A DNA stretch of 64,000 nt, from NCBI RefSeq assembly GCF_003990185.1, contig NZ_RZHF01000008.1:60867-124866 (forward strand), written 5' to 3'. The stretch is from Vreelandella nanhaiensis. GTDB taxonomy: Bacteria; Pseudomonadota; Gammaproteobacteria; Pseudomonadales; Halomonadaceae. Under the pieces are notes generated by a model. It was not told the origin of the DNA, searched no databases, and saw only the letters and a program-made list of their open reading frames with translations. Below are positions 59,234 to 64,000 of this stretch, piece by piece (the stretch's first letter is position 1; every line of letters begins with the position of its first letter). A program made the translations under genes and the position numbers.

Positions 59234-59281
59234 GGTTCTATGAGAGGGGCATTGCAGCCCCTAAATTATTTTAGTGCTTTT

Positions 59282-60871
59282 TTAATGCTCGCGAGTGGGC
59301 TGGAAGCGAATATCCGGCCAGCGCTCCTGAGTCATCTGCAGATTAACACGGGTAGGCGCAATATAGGTCAGGTAGCCGCCGCCATCGATGGCCAGGTTCG
59401 TGCTGGCCTTACGCTTGAACTCTTCAAGCATCTTGGCATCCTCACAATACACCCAGCGAGCGGTTTGCACGTTAACGCCTTCGTAAATACAGTCGACCTT
59501 GTACTCCTCTTTCAGGCGATGGGCGACCACATCAAACTGTAGCGTACCCACAGCGCCTAGAATCAGGTCATTGTTATCCATGGGCATAAACACCTGAGTC
59601 GCACCTTCTTCAGAAAGCTGCTGCAAGCCTTTCTGCAGTGCCTTCATCTTCAAAGGGTCTTTCAGACGTACACGTTTAAACAATTCAGGGGCAAAGTGCG
59701 GTATGCCGGTAAAGCGCATATCTTCACTAACGGTAAAGGTATCACCGATCTGAATAGTGCCGTGATTGTGCAGGCCGATAATATCGCCGGGCCAGGCTTC
59801 TTCCACATGAGAGCGGTCCGAGGCCATAAAGGTCAGCGCATCGGCGATTTTGACATCCTTGCCAATCCGCACATGGCGCATCTTCATGTTCTTTTCGTAC
59901 TTGCCAGAACAAACACGTAAAAATGCAATACGATCGCGGTGGTTGGGATCCATATTGGCCTGAATTTTGAAGACAAACCCCGTGAACCGATCATCGAAGG
60001 CGGTAACCTCACGGGTATCAGTTTCACGGGGCTGAGGCGCAGGCGCGTACTCAACAAACCCATCGAGCATTTCGCGCACGCCAAAGTTACCCATGGCGGT
60101 ACCGAAGTAAACCGGGGTCATTTCACCACGGCGGTAGGCTTCAAGATCGAACTCATGAGAAGCACCACGCACCAGCTCAACCTCCATGCGCAGCTCTTCG
60201 GCTTGCTCGTCACCCAGTACGGCATCGACTTCGGGGTTATCAAGCCCTTCAATGCGCTTATCTTCCGGTATCCGACTGCCCTGCCCTTGGGTATACAGGT
60301 GAATCACATCATTATAGAGATGGTACACGCCCTTGAAATGCCGCCCCATGCCAATCGGCCAAGTCATGGGTGCACATTGGATATTCAGGACGGTCTCAAC
60401 TTCGTCCATAACCTCAATGGGGTCACGGATATCGCGGTCCATCTTGTTCACGAAAGTCAGGATAGGTGTAGTGCGCAAGCGACACACTTCCATCAGCTTG
60501 ATGGTCCGATCCTCGACACCCTTGGCCCCATCAATCACCATCAAAGCGGAGTCAACGGCCGTTAGCGTGCGGTAGGTATCTTCTGAGAAGTCTTCATGAC
60601 CTGGCGTATCGAGCAGGTTGACGATACGCCCTCCATAAGGGAACTGCATCACGGAGGTCGTTACCGAGATACCCCGTTCCTGCTCCATTTTCATCCAGTC
60701 AGAAGTTGCGTGGCGATCGTTACGCTTACTCTTCACCGAACCCGCTAGCTGAATCGCATTCCCGAACAGCAGCATTTTTTCAGTAATTGTCGTTTTACCC
60801 GCATCGGGGTGCGAAATGATAGCAAAGGTGCGCCTAAGCTCCGCTTCTTGGGCTAACTGAGTGTCTTTCAT
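59282..60871 (-). CDS. prfC: peptide chain release factor 3
   Basis: A 529-residue translational GTPase that recycles RF1/RF2 after termination. G1 [17 protein letters not shown] (about residues 16-32), G3 [17 protein letters not shown]4 FVNKMDRD. The C-terminal half has [32 protein letters not shown], typical of RF3. GAGG precedes the ATG. A GGGGC hairpin lies about 35 bases after its stop, with a poor T run. Its leader contains a conserved-looking inverted repeat. Confidence 0.96.
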   Translation of the reverse strand: MKDTQLAQEAELRRTFAIISHPDAGKTTITEKMLLFGNAIQLAGSVKSKRNDRHATSDWMKMEQERGISVTTSVMQFPYGGRIVNLLDTPGHEDFSEDTYRTLTAVDSALMVIDGAKGVEDRTIKLMEVCRLRTTPILTFVNKMDRDIRDPIEVMDEVETVLNIQCAPMTWPIGMGRHFKGVYHLYNDVIHLYTQGQGSRIPEDKRIEGLDNPEVDAVLGDEQAEELRMEVELVRGASHEFDLEAYRRGEMTPVYFGTAMGNFGVREMLDGFVEYAPAPQPRETDTREVTAFDDRFTGFVFKIQANMDPNHRDRIAFLRVCSGKYEKNMKMRHVRIGKDVKIADALTFMASDRSHVEEAWPGDIIGLHNHGTIQIGDTFTVSEDMRFTGIPHFAPELFKRVRLKDPLKMKALQKGLQQLSEEGATQVFMPMDNNDLILGAVGTLQFDVVAHRLKEEYKVDCIYEGVNVQTARWVYCEDAKMLEEFKRKASTNLAIDGGGYLTYIAPTRVNLQMTQERWPDIRFQPTREH

Positions 60872-60892
60872 CTTGCCTCTACAGAAATTAGT

Positions 60893-60933
60893 ACTCAGCC
60901 ATGGGCTTAAGCTTCAAGCTAGCGTGGCTGAGT
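60893..60933 (-). promoter_or_regulatory. inverted repeat in prfC leader
   Basis: Perfect 9-bp arms ACTCAGCCA/TGGCTGAGT separated by 23 bases that contain smaller GCTT/AAGC repeats. It lies 22-62 bases upstream of the prfC start, so the leader RNA could fold near the ribosome site. Confidence 0.4.
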
Positions 60934-61000
60934 TATTCAGAATTGGGCAAGATTGTAACGTTAGGAGGGGCTGGGTGCTATGTTCATCACAAGTAAGTGT

Positions 61001-61050
61001 TAGCGTAGCAAATACGCTATGTAATTATGCCCCGCAGATGCGGGGCATAA
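61001..61050 (-). terminator. two hairpins downstream of the repeat-protein gene
   Basis: At 61025-61050, 11-bp arms TTATGCCCCGC with an AGAT loop start 9 bases past the gene's stop. At 61001-61019, TAGCGTA-GCAAA-TACGCTA follows. Neither has a long T run, so termination is probable but not certain. Confidence 0.6.
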
Positions 61051-61058
61051 TAAAGGAG

Positions 61059-61577
61059 TTACTCGACTACCGGACCCTCATCTTCGCCGCCACCTTCTTG
61101 CCACTCTTCTTTGTTACCAGTCGGCTCAGCGGCACCACGCGGATGACTGCTGATCGTTTCACCTTGGTGGGTTGCATGGTTTCCTTGGGCCGGAGCGCCA
61201 ATATCGACTTCCTCTACCGGCCCTTCATCTTCACCGCCACCTTCTTGCCACTTTTCTTCATTGCCAGTAGGAACGGCGGCGCCACGGGGTTGAGTCACCG
61301 TTTCTGTCTGGCCTGTGGCGTGGCTTCCATGATGTTGTCCTTGGGTTTCGGCATCATGAACAGGACCTTCTCCTTCACCACCACCTTCTTGCCACTCTTC
61401 CTGGTTGCCGGTAGGCGCGGCTGCGCCTCGTGGTTGATTATTCATTGTTCCTTGATGCTCCGCTCCTTGGGCACCGGCAGTCGAGTCAATTTGGCTGCTA
61501 GCAAACACTAAAGGGCTTGCACTTAGGCCAAATGCCACGCTTAGAATACTGATTTTTTTCAACGCTTCCTTGTTCAT
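61059..61577 (-). CDS. secreted acidic three-repeat protein, function unknown
   Basis: A 172-residue protein I do not recognise. A signal peptide (about residues 1-26, cut after LVFA) is followed by three near-identical 25-residue blocks at 49-73, 97-121 and 146-170: PRGAAxPTGNxExWQEGGGE then xEGPV. Blocks repeat every 48-49 residues, and the linkers also resemble each other (HATGQTET, HATHQGET). The mature chain is rich in Gly, Glu and Gln, strongly acidic, and free of Cys. It is probably periplasmic or extracellular and largely unfolded. It is a lone minus-strand gene between prfC and a YjfB-like gene. Confidence 0.75.
   Translation of the reverse strand: MNKEALKKISILSVAFGLSASPLVFASSQIDSTAGAQGAEHQGTMNNQPRGAAAPTGNQEEWQEGGGEGEGPVHDAETQGQHHGSHATGQTETVTQPRGAAVPTGNEEKWQEGGGEDEGPVEEVDIGAPAQGNHATHQGETISSHPRGAAEPTGNKEEWQEGGGEDEGPVVE
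61068..61433 (-). repeat. three tandem ~145-bp coding repeats
   Basis: The conserved blocks of the repeat protein lie at 61359-61433, 61215-61289 and 61068-61142. Their spacing of 144 and 147 bases keeps the frame, which points to in-frame duplication of one 48-residue unit. Confidence 0.85.
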
Positions 61578-61793
61578 AATGATTCCTTTTCTGGTCTATT
61601 TCGCCTGGCTAGGCGGTAGTAATTAAAAACCCACACCTATATATGTAGCAGTTGCATTGCTTTGTGTAAAAGTTTGGTACGACTTCATATTCAGTGACGA
61701 GCGTTTCAAAAAACGCCATGGTTAAGCTATTAATTAAGCTATACGTTTACGCACGCTTATCAAGCAAACGCCATCCGTGAAGAAAAGCCCATA
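61578..61793. other. upstream region of the repeat-protein gene
   Basis: AT-rich non-coding sequence. It has a direct repeat TTAAGCTAT at 61722-61730 and 61734-61742 (12-base period) and a short hairpin, GCGTTT-CAAA-AAACGC, near 61701-61716. Promoter elements are not clear. Confidence 0.35.
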
Positions 61794-61822
61794 AAAAAAC
61801 GCCGAACGAGTCGGCGTTTTTT
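61794..61822 (-). terminator. rho-independent terminator of the YjfB-like gene
   Basis: A 12-bp stem (AAAAAACGCCGA and complement) with a 5-base loop; T runs on both sides. It begins 17 bases after the gene's stop. Confidence 0.92.
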
Positions 61823-61838
61823 AGCTGCAGGTATTAGC

Positions 61839-62048
61839 TTAGGCGTAGGTATTAACCAGCGTTCCAAGATTACCCTCTTGAGCAAGACCGGGGTCAGCAC
61901 CCAAGTTAGCAGAGGCCATGATTTCCGTTACCTGCTGAGCTTGAATATCGAGCGCATCTTTAAATACTTGCATCTGAACCTGTTCAGCGGTTTGCGCCTG
62001 ATTCATATAAAGCGCTGCGCTTACCATATTGCTGATAGACACATCCAT
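61839..62048 (-). CDS. YjfB-family putative motility protein
   Basis: A 69-residue protein, MDVSISNMVSAALYMNQAQTAEQVQ then MQVFKDALDIQAQQVTEIM. The pattern matches the short YjfB (putative motility) family found in flagellated bacteria, whose function is not established. It has no signal peptide or membrane helix and forms one or two amphipathic helices. It stands alone with its own terminator; no flagellar genes are nearby. Confidence 0.75.
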   Translation of the reverse strand: MDVSISNMVSAALYMNQAQTAEQVQMQVFKDALDIQAQQVTEIMASANLGADPGLAQEGNLGTLVNTYA

Positions 62049-62122
62049 ACAGCTACCCTCAGAACGAAACGTTTACCCACCCTAGCAAAGATACCGCAAA
62101 TCCACAAAAGCAAAGCAGGTAT

Positions 62123-63364
62123 CTAAAAACGATCTGCCCGGAATGGCGCCATATCTATTTCGGTTGGCTTGCCCTCCATCATGTCAGCCAGCAGTTGCCC
62201 AGTCGCCGGCCCAAGAGTAAACCCTTGGTGGCCGTGGCCAAATGCCAACCATAGCCCTGGATGGCGTGGGGCTGCGCCAATTACGGGCTTCATATCGGGC
62301 AAGCAAGGTCTGGCGCCCTTCCAGGCTGCCGCATTACAACGATCGCCAAGCGGAAAGAGCTGTCGGGCAACCTTTTCGGCAGCTTCCAGCTGCTGTTCAT
62401 CCGCAGGCGATTCCAGACGATTCAATTCAGCCCCGGTGGTCAAACGTACGCCTGCGTTCATGGGCGCAAGCAGATACCCCACTTCAGCATCCATCAGCCA
62501 ATAGTGCAACTTGGCAGGCGCCTGGGAGGCGTAATGCATGTGATAGCCGCGTTTAACGAACGTGGGGAAATGGTAACCCAGGCCTTTCATCCAATCCCCT
62601 GACCAAGGCCCTAAAGCCACGACCACTTCATCGGCTTCAAGCGTTTCTGTTTCAGTGACTACCCGCCAACGCTTGCCAACCTGCTCGATTTTTTGGATAA
62701 CAGCCTGTAGTAAATTGCCATCGTCTTGAGTAAACGCGTCGGCATAAGCTTCAACCAAGGCACCCGGGTCAGCCACTGTCCATGGGTCAAGCCAGTGAAT
62801 AGCGCCAATGATATCCTGACTCAAATCAGGCTCTTTATCTTTCACACCGGCCCGGTCAAGCACTGCAAACTGAACACCATATAACTCACGTGCCTCTTCG
62901 GCCTCTTTTATACGCTTATCCAGGCGCGCCTGCGTACGGTAAACCTCAAGCCATCCCTCTTTGCGCACCAGGTGCTCGACACCGGCCGCTTTAATCATTG
63001 GCTCGTGAGTCTTCAGGCATAGTTGAATCAGAGAGGCCCATTCAGGGATGATCTTTTGATAAAGGCGTGACGATGAGTTATGCCAGTAGCTTAATAGCGG
63101 TGATGCCGCATTCATCATGCCTGTCACACGGTAGCGAATATCGACTCGACGATTGGGCAGCACGCTCAGAATGGTTTTCATATCACGCGGAAAAGCGTAA
63201 GGCCGAACAGCTTCGCGCTGAATAATACCCGCGTTTCCAAACGATGTTTCCCGGCCAGGCTGACGACGATCTACCAATGTGACTTGGTGACCGCGCTTCT
63301 GTAAATGCCATGCAATACTGACACCTACCATGCCTGCACCCAACACCACCGTTTGCTGCGTCAT
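62123..63364 (-). CDS. FAD-dependent oxidoreductase, D-amino acid dehydrogenase (DadA)-like
   Basis: A 413-residue flavoprotein of the DAO family. The FAD fingerprint VVLGAGMVGVSIAWHLQKRGH is at the N terminus. TSFGNAGIIQ (about residues 45-54), VVVALGPWSGDWM and GHGHQGFTLGPATGQLLADMM are DadA-like. It probably oxidises D-amino acids or sarcosine-type amines and feeds electrons to the chain; the substrate is not fixed. The start at 63364 with AAGGGG upstream was preferred over a longer hydrophobic extension. No alr/dadX racemase gene is adjacent. Confidence 0.85.
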   Translation of the reverse strand: MTQQTVVLGAGMVGVSIAWHLQKRGHQVTLVDRRQPGRETSFGNAGIIQREAVRPYAFPRDMKTILSVLPNRRVDIRYRVTGMMNAASPLLSYWHNSSSRLYQKIIPEWASLIQLCLKTHEPMIKAAGVEHLVRKEGWLEVYRTQARLDKRIKEAEEARELYGVQFAVLDRAGVKDKEPDLSQDIIGAIHWLDPWTVADPGALVEAYADAFTQDDGNLLQAVIQKIEQVGKRWRVVTETETLEADEVVVALGPWSGDWMKGLGYHFPTFVKRGYHMHYASQAPAKLHYWLMDAEVGYLLAPMNAGVRLTTGAELNRLESPADEQQLEAAEKVARQLFPLGDRCNAAAWKGARPCLPDMKPVIGAAPRHPGLWLAFGHGHQGFTLGPATGQLLADMMEGKPTEIDMAPFRADRF

Positions 63365-63787
63365 CTCAAGCCCCTTAACGTTAATGCCCGCACTTAATAT
63401 AGGCGAAAATAATTTCAACAAGCTATTGAAAAATAACACTCTATATCAAGCATTTATATAGCTTAAAAATCCATTTTAAAGGCTTTAAAAAGTAATTTAG
63501 CCTACAAAATTCGATATAACAGATGACTTTACTATTTTAAGCCTATCAGGCCGAATAGTACGCTTTTACGTTCAGAAAAGCCTAAAGAAAATAGAGTGAG
63601 GCAAAGCGGTGAATGATCACGCCAAGGTGAAGAGGGCACGCAGTAGAAGCGTTAAGAATTGATTAACTAGACAAGCCAGCATTGTAGGGAGGAAAAACAG
63701 GCCTATATAACTCAGCCTAAAATTAGCTTATATAGTACGAGCGCACGTGCCTAGATCAAAAGGCGATCAGGAGCTAAAGTCGAGAAA
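63365..63787. other. AT-rich gap between the DadA-like gene and the tRNA cluster
   Basis: About 420 bases without a supportable gene on either strand. It must hold the promoter of the DadA-like gene, but no clear -35/-10 pair stands out, and no strong repeat was seen. Confidence 0.5.
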
Positions 63788-63812
63788 ACAAAAAACCCAC
63801 CGTTAGGTGGTT
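63788..63812 (-). terminator. terminator of the tRNA-His transcript
   Basis: Stem CCACC-GTTA-GGTGG at 63797-63810, with six T residues following on the minus strand, 47 bases beyond the tRNA 3' end. Confidence 0.75.
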
Positions 63813-63859
63813 AACTGATAAAAGCAGATAATAAAGAGGGAATACAACAGAAAGGTTAA

Positions 63860-63935
63860 TGGGGTGGATGATGGGGATCGAACCCACGACCACCGGAGCC
63901 ACAATCCGGGGCTCTACCACTGAGCTACATCCACC
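63860..63935 (-). tRNA. tRNA-His (anticodon GTG)
   Basis: A 76-base gene with encoded CCA. The acceptor GTGGATG pairs with CATCCAC, and the extra 5' G-1 opposite C73 is the hallmark of tRNA-His. The D arm AGCTCAGTGGTAGAGC, anticodon loop TTGTGG and T arm GTGGGTTCGATCCCC are all intact and close to E. coli tRNA-His. Confidence 0.96.
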
Positions 63936-63968
63936 ACAACCTAAAACTGGGGCCTTACTTCTATCAAA

Positions 63969-64000
63969 TGGGGTGGATGATGGGGATCGAACCCACGACC
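63969..64000 (-). tRNA. second tRNA-His copy, 5' part beyond window
   Basis: The 3' 32 bases (CCA, acceptor strand, T arm) are identical to the tRNA-His copy at 63860-63935, separated from it by 33 bases. Transcribed first in the tandem; the rest lies outside the window, so identity is by similarity to the neighbour. Confidence 0.85.

Noticed and set aside
59939..60565. Plus-strand 208-residue frame in prfC
   Set aside because: Antisense shadow of the RF3 GTPase; no start signal.

Overview
The window looks like a chromosomal segment of a moderately halophilic gammaproteobacterium of the Halomonas/Vreelandella type. The main evidence is a complete ectABC ectoine operon whose proteins closely match, from memory, those of Halomonas elongata. 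A Pseudomonas/Halomonas-like core gene order supports this (ruvCAB-ybgC-tolQRAB-pal-cpoB, ubiG-mupP, ATP-grasp/7TM/retropepsin trio), as does a mid-50s GC impression. Gene density is high, most genes are on the minus strand, and I see no rRNA, IS element, prophage or CRISPR array.

Layout. 1-5 kb: pdxH (cut by the window edge), DUF2069-wrbA, a membrane-anchored cyclotransferase-like gene, smrA, and a sulfite reductase pair with a likely LysR-type operator. 5-12.7 kb: a MATE pump coupled to metH, then divergent nfuA and the periplasmic methionine sulfoxide repair pair msrPQ. 12.8-15.4 kb: a KfrA-like coiled-coil DNA-binding gene facing away from a full tyrosine recombinase, with two spaced palindromes between them. 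15.4-20.6 kb: sufE, yidD, hisI, zur and the ATP-grasp/7TM-transglutaminase-like/retropepsin trio. 21-23.5 kb: ectABC. 23.6-26.5 kb: gor, can, msrA. 26.5-34.6 kb: tamB and tamA behind a coiled-coil membrane protein and a UDP-glucose-dehydrogenase-like protein that has lost its catalytic Cys. 34.7-37 kb: ubiG, mupP, yciK. 37-47 kb: the Tol-Pal envelope operon, ruvCAB with a LexA-like box, aspS, fmdB. 47-54.8 kb: a D-2-hydroxyacid dehydrogenase, acyP, brkB, NMN adenylyltransferase-Nudix, a HypT-like regulator, cardiolipin synthase, class I fumarase. 55-61 kb: uvrB, osmC, an HMA-like protein without CxxC, ygfZ, prfC. 61-64 kb: a secreted three-repeat protein, a YjfB-like protein, a DadA-like oxidase and two tandem tRNA-His genes.

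Themes. Osmoprotection (ectABC), sulfur and methionine metabolism (cysI, metH, msrA, msrPQ), oxidative and Fe-S maintenance (gor, nfuA, sufE, ygfZ, a HypT-like regulator) and envelope integrity (Tol-Pal, TamAB, cls) dominate.

Items for a second look: two decayed DNA-metabolism genes not visible as intact reading frames (a frameshifted 5' piece of nei directly after uvrB, and a truncated, twice-frameshifted tatD piece beside prfC); the pseudo-dehydrogenase and coiled-coil protein ahead of tamAB; the recombinase/KfrA-like pair with its palindromes; the three-repeat secreted protein; and a Nudix domain with a key metal-ligand substitution. None can be called a proven new system from sequence alone.
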